Source: Duganella sp. OV510 (lineage in GTDB: Bacteria > Pseudomonadota > Gammaproteobacteria > Burkholderiales > Burkholderiaceae_D). From it: a stretch of 64,000 bases of DNA. The stretch covers positions 1 to 64,000 of the forward strand of contig NZ_FNEQ01000006.1 in assembly GCF_900100205.1 (NCBI RefSeq), given 5' to 3'. The position numbers and the translations under genes are program-made. Below are positions 1-8,617 of the stretch, piece after piece. Under the pieces are notes generated by a model. The model had not been told where the DNA came from. It was given only the letters and a program-made list of their open reading frames with translations, and did no database searches. Positions within the stretch are counted from its first letter, which is position 1. The number at the start of each line of letters is the position of its first letter.

Positions 1-140
1 ATGAGATGTACTACGTTTCTTGCGAGTGGGAGCCATGCCGAGAGTCACGCTTTCGTATGAAGCGCGGTCACCATCTAAATGTCCGCAATGGGGCGTCAGC
101 AGCCGGCCGTTGGGCGCTAAGTCAAAACTACTTGGCCAAT

Positions 141-461
141 TTAAGGAGTGCGCGCCAATACGGCTCGCAATTTATTCAGGGCTTCAGGCTTCACTTTTGG
201 CAGGCCTGGGGAAAGCTCTTCGGCTTTGTTCAGGGCTGCTCGTGCGGCTGCGAATTTGCCTTGTTTTGTGAGTAGTTCAGCTTGAACGAAATAGGCGGCG
301 CCGCTGTTTGGATGCGCTTTCAGCACTTGCTCTATCAAGGTTTGGGCTTCAGCGTATCTGCCTGCTGAGGCGGCGGCATATACTTCTTCGACTGTCGGCT
401 CGGCAGCAGATGCGGTGAAGGTCAGCGCCAGTGCGGCAGCCGCGAAAATGGATTTCTTCAT
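141..461 (-). CDS. small secreted TPR-like protein
   Basis: 106 residues beginning MKKSIF with a typical signal peptide (cleavage after about residue 20, in the TASAA/EP region). The remainder reads as about two helix-turn-helix tetratricopeptide-like units: GRYAEAQ at about 35-41, then a second unit around GKFAAARAALNKA at about 68-80 followed by a proline-rich turn. It probably acts in the periplasm as a small protein-binding adaptor, but no partner is evident. The frame stays open well upstream of this Met; I chose position 461 because it gives the signal peptide and because the upstream extension overlaps the next gene. It lies 11 bases behind the dehydrogenase gene, so the two are probably co-transcribed. 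The function remains unknown. Confidence 0.7.
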   Translation of the reverse strand: MKKSIFAAAALALTFTASAAEPTVEEVYAAASAGRYAEAQTLIEQVLKAHPNSGAAYFVQAELLTKQGKFAAARAALNKAEELSPGLPKVKPEALNKLRAVLARTP

Positions 462-472
462 ACGATGCCTGT

Positions 473-1732
473 TTATGCCAGCTGTAGGGGCGAGGCGATT
501 TGCGTTTGGGCGGAGTCCATGCTGGCGGCGATAGCGCTGGCGACGGTTTCCGCTGTGGCGGCGGATAGTGTCCAGCCGAGGTGGCCGTGGCCGGTGTTGT
601 AGAACACGCCGGGCGCTTTGCCGGGGCCGACGCGTGGCATCAGGTCCGGCATCATCGGCCGCAAGCCGGCCCAAGGCGTGATGTTGCGGGTGCTGACATC
701 CGGGAAGTTTTGCTGCACCCAATCCGTCAGCGGCGCGATGCGGTCGGCGCGGATGTCGCGGTTATGGCCGTGGAACTCGGCGGTGCCGGCCACGCGCAAA
801 CGGTCCGTCCCCAGCCGGCTGCACACCAGCTTGACGGTGTCGTCGACCAGGCTTACCTGCGGCGCCGCCTGCTGACTGGCCACATCGTCCAATTGCAGCG
901 TGACGGAATAGCCTTTGACCGGATAGACGTTGACGTTGTCGCCCACTTGCGCGGCGAGGTCGCGGCTGGCGGCGCCGGCGCAGATCACCACCGCGTCATA
1001 GCGGCTGGTTGTGGCGCCGTCGCCCTGCATGATGGTAACGTCCACGCCGGCGCTGCCGGCATTCAGCTGCACCACCTGCTGGTTGTAGCGCAACTGCGCT
1101 CCGTGGCGTTGTGCGGCATCGGCCAGGCCGGTGGTGAATTTGTGGATGTCACCGCTGCTGTCGCTCTCGGTGTAATGGCCGCCGTAGTAATCGCCTTGCA
1201 GCGCCGGTTCGATGGTGCGCATCTCTTCCGGCGTGACCGCGCGGCGCGGCACGCCGGCGCGTTCCAGCAGCCGGGTGACTGCCACCGCGTGTTCGAATTC
1301 CTCGCGGTCGCGGTGCAGGTGCAGGATGCCTTGCTGTTTCAGGTCGAACTGTATGCCTTCTTCGTCGGCCCACTGGAACAGGTGCTGGCGCGCACCGACC
1401 GCCATGCGGGCGAGGGCGATGGTGTTGTCGTGATACTGCGGCATGGCGCCGATGAATTCACTGAACCAGGACAGCTTGTGCCAGGTTGGATGCAGGTGCA
1501 CCAGCAGCGGCGCGTCGCGGCGTAGCATCCAGTGCAGGGCCTTGCTGATGGTCGAGCGGTGATTCCATACCTCGGCATTGGAGGCCGACAGTTGGCCGCC
1601 GTTGGCATAGGAGGTTTCCATTGCCGCATAGCGATGGCGCTCCAGCAGGGTGACGGCGAAGCCGCGCTTGGCGAGGGCATAGGCGGTCGTCACGCCGGTG
1701 ACGCCGCCGCCGATGATGGCGATGGTTTTCAT
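473..1732 (-). CDS. dadA: D-amino acid dehydrogenase (DadA-like FAD oxidoreductase)
   Basis: 419-residue FAD-dependent oxidoreductase of the DAO/DadA family. It opens with the dinucleotide-binding motif IIGGGVTGVTTAYAL and carries ANGGQLSASNAEVW near residue 45, which is characteristic of DadA. The C-terminal segment has WAGLRPMMPDLMPRVG and a GHGHLGWTLS motif close to the FAD. The family oxidatively deaminates D-amino acids to 2-oxo acids, feeding electrons to the respiratory chain at the inner face of the membrane. An ATG three codons upstream (1741) is equally open; I prefer 1732 because family members start directly with the M-x-x-(I/V)-x-(I/V)-G-x-G strand. The DUF885 gene lies upstream on the same strand. 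The exact substrate is not readable from sequence. Confidence 0.85.
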   Translation of the reverse strand: MKTIAIIGGGVTGVTTAYALAKRGFAVTLLERHRYAAMETSYANGGQLSASNAEVWNHRSTISKALHWMLRRDAPLLVHLHPTWHKLSWFSEFIGAMPQYHDNTIALARMAVGARQHLFQWADEEGIQFDLKQQGILHLHRDREEFEHAVAVTRLLERAGVPRRAVTPEEMRTIEPALQGDYYGGHYTESDSSGDIHKFTTGLADAAQRHGAQLRYNQQVVQLNAGSAGVDVTIMQGDGATTSRYDAVVICAGAASRDLAAQVGDNVNVYPVKGYSVTLQLDDVASQQAAPQVSLVDDTVKLVCSRLGTDRLRVAGTAEFHGHNRDIRADRIAPLTDWVQQNFPDVSTRNITPWAGLRPMMPDLMPRVGPGKAPGVFYNTGHGHLGWTLSAATAETVASAIAASMDSAQTQIASPLQLA

Positions 1733-1781
1733 GATGTACATAACAATCTTACAAGAAAACCATGGCCCCTCAAAAGGATTT

Positions 1782-3620
1782 TTATGCCTTCTGTTGTTTA
1801 GCGATGTAACGGTCGATCACCGATGGCAGCACCGTCAGCGGCACGCCACAGCTTTGCACCAGTGCGTCGTTGAAGCCGGCCAGGTCGAATTTGCCGCCCA
1901 GCGCCTGTTTGGCGCGGTCGCGCTGGCGGATGATTTCGTTGTGGCCCATCTTGTAGCCGCAGGCCTGGCCCGGCGATACCGTGTAGCGGTCGATTTCGCT
2001 GGTCATCGCCTGCTGGCCACGGCCGGTGTTCTCGACCAGGAAGCGGATCGCCTGCTCGCGTGTCCATTTCATCGCGTGCATGCCGGTGTCCACCACCAGA
2101 CGGCAGGCGCGGAATTGCTGCGCCTGCAGATAGCCGATCTGGCTGAACGGATCGTTGGCGTACAGGCCGAATTCGTCCACCAGCTGTTCCGCATACAGCG
2201 CCCAGCCTTCGATGAAGGCGTTGAAGCCGATCAGCGAGGAAATCAGCGGCAGTTCGCCATGGTGCTCGGCCAGGTAGGCGCCTTGCCAGGCGTGGCCTGG
2301 CAGGCCTTCGTGCGCGGTCAGCGTGGCGAGTTCCGACTTCGGCCACAGCGTGGTCGACTTCAGGTTGACGTAGTAGATAGCCGGACGCGAACCGTCCAGC
2401 GAGGCGAAGTTCATATAGCCCAGCGGTGCGCCGGATTCGATATCGACCGGTACGCGCTTGATTTGCAGCGGTACTTTCAGGTCGAGGTGCGAAATCTGCG
2501 GCATCAGCTTGCGCACGTCGGCGATGCGGTCATTGCAGTAGGCGATCAGCTGTTCGCGGCCCTTGTCGTTGTCGGCGTAGAAGCGCGACGGGTCTTTCGA
2601 CAAGGCCAGCAGGCGCTGGCCCACGGTGCCGTTGGTGATGCCCTGTTTTTTCAGGATGGCGTCGATGCGCGCTTGCAGCTGCTTGTTCTGTTCCAGGCCG
2701 ATGGCGTGGATTTCCTTGGCGCTGTGGGTGGTTGAGGTGCCGAGGCGCAGCGCCCACTCGTAGTAGGCCGCGCCATCTGGCAGGCGGTGTACGCCGGCGA
2801 CGTTGGTGGCTTTGGTGGCGGCCTTGCTGAAGGTGTCGATCTGGCGTTCCAGCGCTGGATAGATCGAACCTTCTACCAGTTTCAGGGCGCGTGCATGCCA
2901 GTCGCCGGCGATGTTTTGCTTCTTCGTGCGCTCGCTGATCGACGTGACCAGCTTTTGCTCGGCGGCTGCGGTCTTGCGAAAATCCTTTAACTGGCCCAGC
3001 GCGGTCTTGCAGATGAAGTCCGGTGGCATGATGCCTTTGGCGGCTTGCTCGGCGATGCGCGCGGTTTCCTGGTCCAGCATTTTCGCCAGGCCTTGCAGGC
3101 GGGCGATGTAGGCTTCGGCATCGGCGGCGTTGCTGATCTGGTGCTGCGAATCGAGGAATTCCGGCACGCGCGTGATGGCGCCATCCTGCTGCGTGACAGG
3201 GAAGGGCGCGGTGCCGCCAAAGAAGCCGCTGGCGGCGCCGCCGAACGGGAAGCGCACGCCTTGCTTGCCTGATTCGGCGGCGTAGGCGATGGTGTCGTAG
3301 CGTGCTTGTGCATCGGCGCTCAGCGCTTTGCGGTCGATGGTGCGCAGGCGGGCTTCGATCGATTTCACCTCATCAGCCCATTTTGCCTCGCCAGCAGGCG
3401 ACAGGTCTTCCAGGCGCGATTTCAGGCCGGCGCGTTGGTCCTTGTCCAGACCCAGGCCGGTGGCGCTGGTTGGCGACAGTACCAGCACTTCCTCGGCGAT
3501 ATCGGCCAGCAGCTTGTTGAAGGCGGCGTCGGTGTCGTTGGCCCAGGCCAGGGTGGGGACGGCGCCGGCAGCGGCGGCGGAGAGGGCGGTCAGCAGAAAA
3601 TCGCGGCGGGAACTGGTCAT
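1782..3620 (-). CDS. DUF885 family exported metallohydrolase
   Basis: 612 residues. The N-terminus has a Tat-type signal (SSRRDFLLTALSAAAAG, cleavage near LAWA/ND), so the folded protein is probably exported to the periplasm. The rest is a full-length DUF885 protein, a mostly helical family related to zinc peptidases. It contains the zinc-ligand-like sequence HEGLPGH (His437, Glu438, His442), and the downstream segments GWALYAEQL and ENTGRGQQAMTSEIDRY are typical of the family. The substrate is unknown; some relatives behave as dipeptidases or carboxypeptidases, which is only a guide here. It probably heads the short minus-strand unit that continues to the DadA-like gene. Confidence 0.85.
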   Translation of the reverse strand: MTSSRRDFLLTALSAAAAGAVPTLAWANDTDAAFNKLLADIAEEVLVLSPTSATGLGLDKDQRAGLKSRLEDLSPAGEAKWADEVKSIEARLRTIDRKALSADAQARYDTIAYAAESGKQGVRFPFGGAASGFFGGTAPFPVTQQDGAITRVPEFLDSQHQISNAADAEAYIARLQGLAKMLDQETARIAEQAAKGIMPPDFICKTALGQLKDFRKTAAAEQKLVTSISERTKKQNIAGDWHARALKLVEGSIYPALERQIDTFSKAATKATNVAGVHRLPDGAAYYEWALRLGTSTTHSAKEIHAIGLEQNKQLQARIDAILKKQGITNGTVGQRLLALSKDPSRFYADNDKGREQLIAYCNDRIADVRKLMPQISHLDLKVPLQIKRVPVDIESGAPLGYMNFASLDGSRPAIYYVNLKSTTLWPKSELATLTAHEGLPGHAWQGAYLAEHHGELPLISSLIGFNAFIEGWALYAEQLVDEFGLYANDPFSQIGYLQAQQFRACRLVVDTGMHAMKWTREQAIRFLVENTGRGQQAMTSEIDRYTVSPGQACGYKMGHNEIIRQRDRAKQALGGKFDLAGFNDALVQSCGVPLTVLPSVIDRYIAKQQKA

Positions 3621-3698
3621 GGCATCCTTTGAATGGGTAAGTAAAGAATCAGCGCGATGCTGACCTTAGCTTGCCCTGCGGCGGGATGTCAATGGCTT

Positions 3699-5201
3699 TT
3701 AGCTATCGCCGCTGAAGCGTAGTTGCAGGCGCGCCGCGAGGTCCCGCAATACATCCACCTCCTGGCGCGGCAGGGCCAGCGCCACGTGCATGTCCGGCCG
3801 CACCAGATAGGCGGCATCCTCCAGCAGGCCTGCGTGCTCGGCCGCTTCGCTCCACGGGAAGGCGTGCAAGGGCAGGCGCAGCGCCTGCGCGGTGGCGGCT
3901 AGCAGCGGATCGGTTTTGCCGTAGACATGCAATTGCCAGTCCAGCGTTTGCAGCGGCGTGAAATTGTCCGGCACCCACGGCAGCCTGTCGCCGCCGATGA
4001 CTTCTCCGGCGCGGCCGCCACTCAGCGCGCTATCGGGGTAGTGGATCAGCACTTGCGATAATGTCCTGAACAAGGTGCGGCGCGCGGCGGCAAAGCCGCT
4101 CAGCACCGGGAACACATGCGGCAGCAGCCAGCTGCGCAACAATTGTCCGCCAGTGCCTTGCGAGACGATCAGCTGGAAGGCGCGGTCCGTGGTGATGACC
4201 AGCTTGCGCGCAAAGACGATGCGCTCGGCCTCGTAGGTATCGAGCAGCGCGAGGTCGGCGCGGCCTTGCAGCACGTGGGCCAGCTTCCACGCGAGGTTGA
4301 TGGCGTCGCCGATGCCGGTGTTCATGCCCTGGCCGCCGGCTGGGCTGTGGAGGTGGGCGGCGTCGCCGGCCAGGAAGCTGCGGTCGACGCGGAAGCGCGA
4401 CGCCACGCGATGGTGCACGCGGTAGGTGGAGAACCAGTTCACCTGTTCCACCTGGATGCCGAGCAGCGGCTCCAGCGTCGGGCGTATGGTTTCAAAGGTT
4501 GGATATTCGGGCGCGTCCTCCGGCATGATGCCGATCAGGCGCTGCATGCCGCGCGAGCGCACCGGCAGCATCAGCGCGAAGGTGTTGGCGCCCAGGTGGC
4601 CGATCAGATCGCGGTTGGGCGGGCCGCTGGTCTGCACGTCCGCCACGTAGTACAGGTGCTTGTAGGTGCCGCCGGTGAATTCCAGTTGCAGCGATGCGCG
4701 CACGCGGCTACGCGCGCCGTCGCAGCCGCACAGGTACACGCTGCTGCAGGCGTGACGCTCGCCGTTCGACTCCAGCACGGCGCGCACGCCCCATTCATCC
4801 TGCGTGAAGGATTCCAGTTCGGTGTTCCATTCCACTTGCACGCCTTCAGCCTGAAGCTGCGCGGTCAGCAGTCGTTCGTGGTCGTCCTGCGGGTAGGCCA
4901 GCACAAAGGGATAGGGACTGAGGCCGGCGCCAATGTCGTGCAATGGCAGTTCGGCGATCTCTTCACCATGTTCGCGCAGATGGATGGCTTCGATCTTGAT
5001 GCCCTGATTGATCACCGCGTCGGCAAAGCCTAGCTGGCGGTAGAATTCCAGCGTGCGCGCATGCACCGCCATGGCGCGCGAGGCCAGTCCTGGCTCGCTG
5101 TTCTTGTCGATGATGCGAACGGATACGCCGCGTCTTGCCAGTGCAATGGCAAGCACCAAACCGGTGGGACCGGCGCCGACGATGAGCACTTGAGTAGCCA
5201 T
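3699..5201 (-). CDS. FAD-dependent aromatic monooxygenase (PheA/TfdB type)
   Basis: 500-residue class A flavoprotein monooxygenase. The three standard FAD/NADPH motifs are present: GxGxxG in LIVGAGPTGLVLAIALARRG at the N-terminus, the DG motif in CGCDGARSRVRASL near residue 160, and the GD motif in FLAGDAAHLHSPAGGQGMN near residue 280. The C-terminal thioredoxin-like domain of this subfamily appears to be present but degenerate. Family members hydroxylate phenols, 3-hydroxyphenylpropionate, pentachlorophenol or polyketide aromatics. With no ring-cleavage genes alongside, the substrate cannot be named. It is divergent from the beta-lactamase gene. Confidence 0.85.
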   Translation of the reverse strand: MATQVLIVGAGPTGLVLAIALARRGVSVRIIDKNSEPGLASRAMAVHARTLEFYRQLGFADAVINQGIKIEAIHLREHGEEIAELPLHDIGAGLSPYPFVLAYPQDDHERLLTAQLQAEGVQVEWNTELESFTQDEWGVRAVLESNGERHACSSVYLCGCDGARSRVRASLQLEFTGGTYKHLYYVADVQTSGPPNRDLIGHLGANTFALMLPVRSRGMQRLIGIMPEDAPEYPTFETIRPTLEPLLGIQVEQVNWFSTYRVHHRVASRFRVDRSFLAGDAAHLHSPAGGQGMNTGIGDAINLAWKLAHVLQGRADLALLDTYEAERIVFARKLVITTDRAFQLIVSQGTGGQLLRSWLLPHVFPVLSGFAAARRTLFRTLSQVLIHYPDSALSGGRAGEVIGGDRLPWVPDNFTPLQTLDWQLHVYGKTDPLLAATAQALRLPLHAFPWSEAAEHAGLLEDAAYLVRPDMHVALALPRQEVDVLRDLAARLQLRFSGDS

Positions 5202-5248
5202 GTCGCGAGTCTACTGCCACGGAAAATTGCGGCGCGCCCGGTTGGAGG

Positions 5249-5277
5249 TTGGCTTTTTTGCCACGCTGTGTTATGTT
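5249..5277 (+). promoter_or_regulatory. possible sigma-70 promoter for the beta-lactamase operon
   Basis: TTGGCT at 5249-5254 and TATGTT at 5272-5277 are separated by 17 bases and lie about 30 bases upstream of the chosen beta-lactamase start. Each hexamer matches the consensus at four of six positions. No operator-like palindrome and no ampR-type divergent regulator is seen here. The assignment is by eye only. Confidence 0.3.
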
Positions 5278-5307
5278 TATTTTTACTTAACTTTGATACC
5301 TGGTCCG

Positions 5308-6189
5308 ATGAGCGATTTCACAACCCGTCGTGCGCTGATGCTGGCGCTGGCCTGCACGCCGCTTGCGCGCGCAGCCGATCTGCTGGACCAGGCGCCGGCC
5401 ACCACGCCGTGGTCGTCGCCGGCGTTGCTGGCGCGGCTGGAGAAGGAGTCCGGCGGCCGGCTCGGTGTGGCGGCGCTGAATACCGCTGACGGCCGCCAGA
5501 TACTGCATCGCGCTGACGAGCGCTTCCCGCTGTACAGCACCTTCAAGATGATGCTGGCGGCAGCCGTGCTGTCGCGCGAGCCCGCGCTGACGAAAAAGCG
5601 CATCCAGTACGACAAGGGCGATCTGGTGCCGCACTCGCCGGTGACTGGCAAGCACGTGGCGGACGGCATGACGGTGGCTGAGTTGTGCGAGGCTACGCTG
5701 CAATATAGCGACAACGCCGCCGCCAACTTGCTGATGAAGCAGATCGGCGGCCCGGCTGCCGTCACCGCTTACGCACGCTCCATCGGCGACAATGAGTTCC
5801 GCCTCGACCGCTGGGAGACGGAGTTAAATACCGCGCTGCCAGGCGACGTGCGCGACACCACCACGCCATTGGCGATGGCGCTGTCGCTGCAAAAGCTGGT
5901 GCTGGGCGAGAGCCTGCCTACATCGCAGCGTCGCCAGCTCAAGGACTGGATGATCGGGAACACCACCGGCGCCACGCGCATCCGTGCCGGCGTGCCCGCT
6001 GGCTGGACGGTCGCCGACAAGACCGGGGCCGGCGACTACGGCACCGTCAATGACATCGCCGTGATCTGGCCTGCGGGTAAAGCGCCCATCGTGCTGGCGG
6101 TGTATCTCACGCAGCCGAACAAGGACGACAAGTACCGTGCCGAGATCCATGGCGAAGTCGCCAAGGTCGTTATCGAGGCGTTCAAATGA
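5308..6189 (+). CDS. bla: class A beta-lactamase
   Basis: 293-residue serine beta-lactamase. All class A landmarks are present: S77-T-F-K80 (Ambler Ser70-Lys73), SDN at 134-136 (Ser130 loop), E170-T-E-L-N174 (Glu166 deacylation base in the omega loop) and KTG at 238-240 (Lys234). The residue before the active Ser is Tyr, so the Cys69-Cys238 disulfide of many carbapenemases is absent. The N-terminus (TTRRALMLALACTPLARA) is an export signal with a twin-arginine look. I chose the ATG at 5308 because upstream codons encode a non-signal-like extension. It overlaps the next gene by 4 bases. No mobile element is nearby, so it reads as an intrinsic chromosomal enzyme; its substrate spectrum cannot be read from sequence. 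Confidence 0.93.
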   Translation: MSDFTTRRALMLALACTPLARAADLLDQAPATTPWSSPALLARLEKESGGRLGVAALNTADGRQILHRADERFPLYSTFKMMLAAAVLSREPALTKKRIQYDKGDLVPHSPVTGKHVADGMTVAELCEATLQYSDNAAANLLMKQIGGPAAVTAYARSIGDNEFRLDRWETELNTALPGDVRDTTTPLAMALSLQKLVLGESLPTSQRRQLKDWMIGNTTGATRIRAGVPAGWTVADKTGAGDYGTVNDIAVIWPAGKAPIVLAVYLTQPNKDDKYRAEIHGEVAKVVIEAFK

Positions 6190-6404
6190 AAGAGTTCAGG
6201 TTCAAGATTTTTGGCTCCTTCATCGCCGTCAGCGGCCAACCGGGGGCATGGCGCGCGTTTTACTTCGGCGCCGAAGGCAAACGCCGCCCGGCGGACTTCG
6301 TCATTCCCGGCGATGTCGCCGCCGATGGCCTGTGCGACTATCTCGCCGATCTGTTTCACGAAGACGCCACACCGCGCAACAATACTGCGGTTCAGTTGTC
6401 ATGA
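6186..6404 (+). CDS. DUF7661-like small protein
   Basis: 72 residues, starting inside the end of the beta-lactamase gene (ATGA overlap). The core FRFKIFGSFIAV, then WRAFYFGAEGKRRPADFVIP and a C-terminal LADLFHEDATP, resembles small soluble proteins now grouped as DUF7661. That name is from memory of the motif pattern and was not confirmed by search. No signal peptide or membrane segment is present, so it is cytoplasmic. The role is unknown. Translational coupling to bla upstream and to the next gene downstream implies a shared transcript. Confidence 0.65.
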   Translation: MKEFRFKIFGSFIAVSGQPGAWRAFYFGAEGKRRPADFVIPGDVAADGLCDYLADLFHEDATPRNNTAVQLS

Positions 6405-7138
6405 GCACGGATCTGATCGGTGCGGCCTACGACGAGGGGCGCTATGACGAAGCGCTGCGTTTGATACTGGAGGCATTCGAGCTCGCTGCCTCCGGCGAGG
6501 GGGAGCCGGAGCTGGACTTTATCGTGACGTATAAATGGCACTTAATGCTCAACGACGGCTATGTTCCTGCACGCGAGGCGATGATACGGGTGCGCGATGC
6601 ACAGCGCGCGCGTTTGCTGACGGGAGAACTAACTTTCGGCGCCAGTGATCAAGTGTGGCCGCGCTCGCGCTTCCAGGTCGTCCTCAATATGAACCAAAAA
6701 CTGAATGACAGCCGCTCAAGCTATGACACCTTCAAACAGCTGCTCGACATCGCGCCTGATGTAGCACGCCGGAGCGCGTTCAGCGTCGTGCCGGCGATGG
6801 TGGAAGTGGGTGACTACACGCTGGCCGAAAGCTATCTTGGCGATCCGCTGGCGGATCTCGGCAGGCTGAATGATCTGGCGCGCGAATTTCCGCTGTATCC
6901 ACCGCGCGGGCAGGCGCCGCGCTTGTGGGCCGAGCTATTCAATTTTGTCCGCAGCGTCACGCTGCTGATGGCCGTGCGCCGCAGCCGTGGGCGCGAGCCT
7001 GAAGCGCTGGCTCTGCATACGGCAGCCTTGGCCGGACTGGAAAGCGAAGCGCTGCGCACACTGGCACAGCGCGAAATGGCCGAACCTGGTTTGATGAATC
7101 GCGAGATAGGTAACTATCTCGCAGAGAGCGAGACGTGA
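6401..7138 (+). CDS. hypothetical helical (TPR-like) cytoplasmic protein
   Basis: 245 residues from the ATG at 6401, which overlaps the previous stop by 4 bases. The sequence is rich in amphipathic helices with repeat-like pairs (AAYDEGRYDEALRLILEAFELAA at the start, EVGDYTLAESYLGDPLADLGRLNDLA in the middle), suggesting a TPR/alpha-solenoid scaffold. There is no signal peptide. I do not recognise the family. The frame is open for a further 88 codons upstream, but that part is antisense-like relative to the two preceding genes and is not used. It is coupled on both sides within the cluster. Confidence 0.6.
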   Translation: MSTDLIGAAYDEGRYDEALRLILEAFELAASGEGEPELDFIVTYKWHLMLNDGYVPAREAMIRVRDAQRARLLTGELTFGASDQVWPRSRFQVVLNMNQKLNDSRSSYDTFKQLLDIAPDVARRSAFSVVPAMVEVGDYTLAESYLGDPLADLGRLNDLAREFPLYPPRGQAPRLWAELFNFVRSVTLLMAVRRSRGREPEALALHTAALAGLESEALRTLAQREMAEPGLMNREIGNYLAESET

Positions 7139-7539
7139 TGCTGAAAACCTACCACGGCAGCTGCCACTGCGGCACGGTCAGCTTTGAAGCCGACATCGAT
7201 TTAAGTGAAGGGACGTTGCGCTGCAATTGCTCCATCTGCATCAAAGCGCGTTTCTGGCCGGCGATCGTCAAGCCCGAAGCGTTCCGCCTGAAGTCGGGCG
7301 AAGGTGAGCTGACGCTGTATCAGTTCCTCACCAAGCGAGACAGGCATCTGTTCTGCCGCCACTGCGGCGTGCGCCCGTTCGGTATCGGGCAGTCGCCACG
7401 TTGGGGCGAATTTTATGCAGTCAATGTCACGTGCCTGGACGACGTCAGCGAGGAAGAACTCGCAACGGCGCCCATCACCTACCTCGACGGCAAAAACGAT
7501 AACTGGGAAACTCCGCCTCAAGAAACACGGTATCTATGA
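7138..7539 (+). CDS. GFA-family zinc protein (glutathione-dependent formaldehyde-activating/CENP-V fold)
   Basis: 133 residues. GSCHCG, then LRCNCSICIK, then FCRHCGVRPF are the zinc-binding cysteine pairs of the Gfa/CENP-V fold. The family includes S-(hydroxymethyl)glutathione synthase, but most short bacterial members lack demonstrated activity, so only the fold is assigned. The start overlaps the preceding stop as TGATG; a GTG one codon upstream is an alternative. It ends in an ATGA overlap with the acetyltransferase gene. An S-formylglutathione hydrolase gene exists far away at 59.1 kb, but no link is implied by position. Confidence 0.8.
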   Translation: MLKTYHGSCHCGTVSFEADIDLSEGTLRCNCSICIKARFWPAIVKPEAFRLKSGEGELTLYQFLTKRDRHLFCRHCGVRPFGIGQSPRWGEFYAVNVTCLDDVSEEELATAPITYLDGKNDNWETPPQETRYL

Positions 7540-8033
7540 CCCTGGCAATCCGCTACACCAGCGAGGAAGACTGGCAAGAACTGAAACGCGTGCGCCTGGC
7601 GGCCCTGCAGGATGCGCCAACAGCCTTCGGTGTTACCTACACCTCCGCAGCCGCTTACAGCGATGACGCGTGGCGCGACCGCGCCGCCGGTCGTGGCCCA
7701 GCGCGCTATATCCTGGCATTTGAGGACCAGCAGGCAGTCGGCATCATTGCCCATCTACCCAAGGCTGACCAAGTGCTGGAACTGATCGCCATGTGGGTAG
7801 CGCCATCGCAGCGCGGCACAACTGCCGCCACGCGTCTGGTCGCCGCAGTGAAAGCAGACGCCATCGCCAACGCCTGCCAGCGCGTGCTGCTCGACGTTTC
7901 CCCTGAAAACGCCCGCGCGTCAGCCTTCTACCAAAAACTAGGCTTCACCTTCCTGCCTCAGTGGGAAGCGCTGGAGAGCCATCCTCATATTCAGGTGCAG
8001 AAGATGGAATGGATCAACAATGAAAATCGTTAG
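7536..8033 (+). CDS. GNAT family N-acetyltransferase
   Basis: 165 residues with a GNAT fold. The N-terminal IRYTSEEDWQELKRVRLAAL and the central ELIAMWVAPSQRGTTAATRLVAAV contain the acetyl-CoA pyrophosphate loop in an altered Q-R-G-x-x-A/T form. These are followed by RVLLDVSPENARASAFYQKLGF, the typical beta5-alpha4 region. The acceptor substrate is unknown. It overlaps the GFA gene by 4 bases and the following gene by 14 bases, so it belongs to the coupled beta-lactamase cluster. Confidence 0.85.
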   Translation: MTLAIRYTSEEDWQELKRVRLAALQDAPTAFGVTYTSAAAYSDDAWRDRAAGRGPARYILAFEDQQAVGIIAHLPKADQVLELIAMWVAPSQRGTTAATRLVAAVKADAIANACQRVLLDVSPENARASAFYQKLGFTFLPQWEALESHPHIQVQKMEWINNENR

Positions 8034-8595
8034 CCCGTGCGCATTGGTGCTTGCATCGCTACTTCTCCCGATATTTGCGCACGCCGATGAATGCGAGAAA
8101 ACCGCGCTGGCCAGAAAATACGCGCAGATGCACAGTGAGGATCAGGCGCTGAGAGGCCGCTACATCAAGATCCTCGAATCAGAGCATCGCAAACAAACAA
8201 TTGATCCGAACGAGAAAGAGCAGCTTGAAATCAAAATCTCGGACATCGACGAAGCCAATCAGCGAGAGCTGGACCGGCTGCTAGCCAAATGCGGCTGGCC
8301 GGGAAAACTGGATGGCAAGCGCGCGGCATTCTCGGCCTTCATCATTATCCAGCACGCCCCACTGGACTACCAACTGAAGCACTTTGACTTCGTGAAGGCT
8401 GCCAACGAACGTGGCGAGATACCCAGCAATAAATTCGCTTGGTTGGTAGACCGGATTTTGGTCAAGCAGGGAAAACCGCAACTCTACGGCACAGAGTTTG
8501 AATATGGCAGCAACAGGGTGGCGCCTATCGCCGATCCGGACAACCTCAACGCGCGCCGCAAGAAAATGGGTTTGCCACCTTTTAGCGAACACTGA
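8020..8595 (+). CDS. DUF6624-like secreted protein
   Basis: 191 residues with a signal peptide (MKIVSPCALVLASLLLPIFAHA/DE). The mature part has a charged helical N-terminal half. The C-terminal half carries IIIQHAPLDYQLKHF, LVDRILVKQGKPQLYGTEF and DPDNLNARRKKMGLPPF, matching the pattern of the DUF6624 domain: an xxQHA histidine, a GxPQxYGTQ-like core and a xxRRxxxGLPP end. No function is known for that domain. It is the last gene of the coupled cluster and converges on the YdeI gene with a 22-base gap. Confidence 0.7.
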   Translation: MKIVSPCALVLASLLLPIFAHADECEKTALARKYAQMHSEDQALRGRYIKILESEHRKQTIDPNEKEQLEIKISDIDEANQRELDRLLAKCGWPGKLDGKRAAFSAFIIIQHAPLDYQLKHFDFVKAANERGEIPSNKFAWLVDRILVKQGKPQLYGTEFEYGSNRVAPIADPDNLNARRKKMGLPPFSEH

Positions 8596-8617
8596 TCAGT
8601 TTCGGAACGGAGACTGT

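Noticed and set aside
1..140. Open frames at the left edge reading rightwards
   Set aside because: Two short overlapping frames run into the antisense of the TPR-like gene, with no ribosome-binding site and no recognisable protein character. I see nothing else in this stretch.
5308..6189. Beta-lactamase as a recently acquired mobile resistance gene
   Set aside because: There is no integron, IS or att site nearby. The gene is translationally coupled to its neighbours and has similar base composition.
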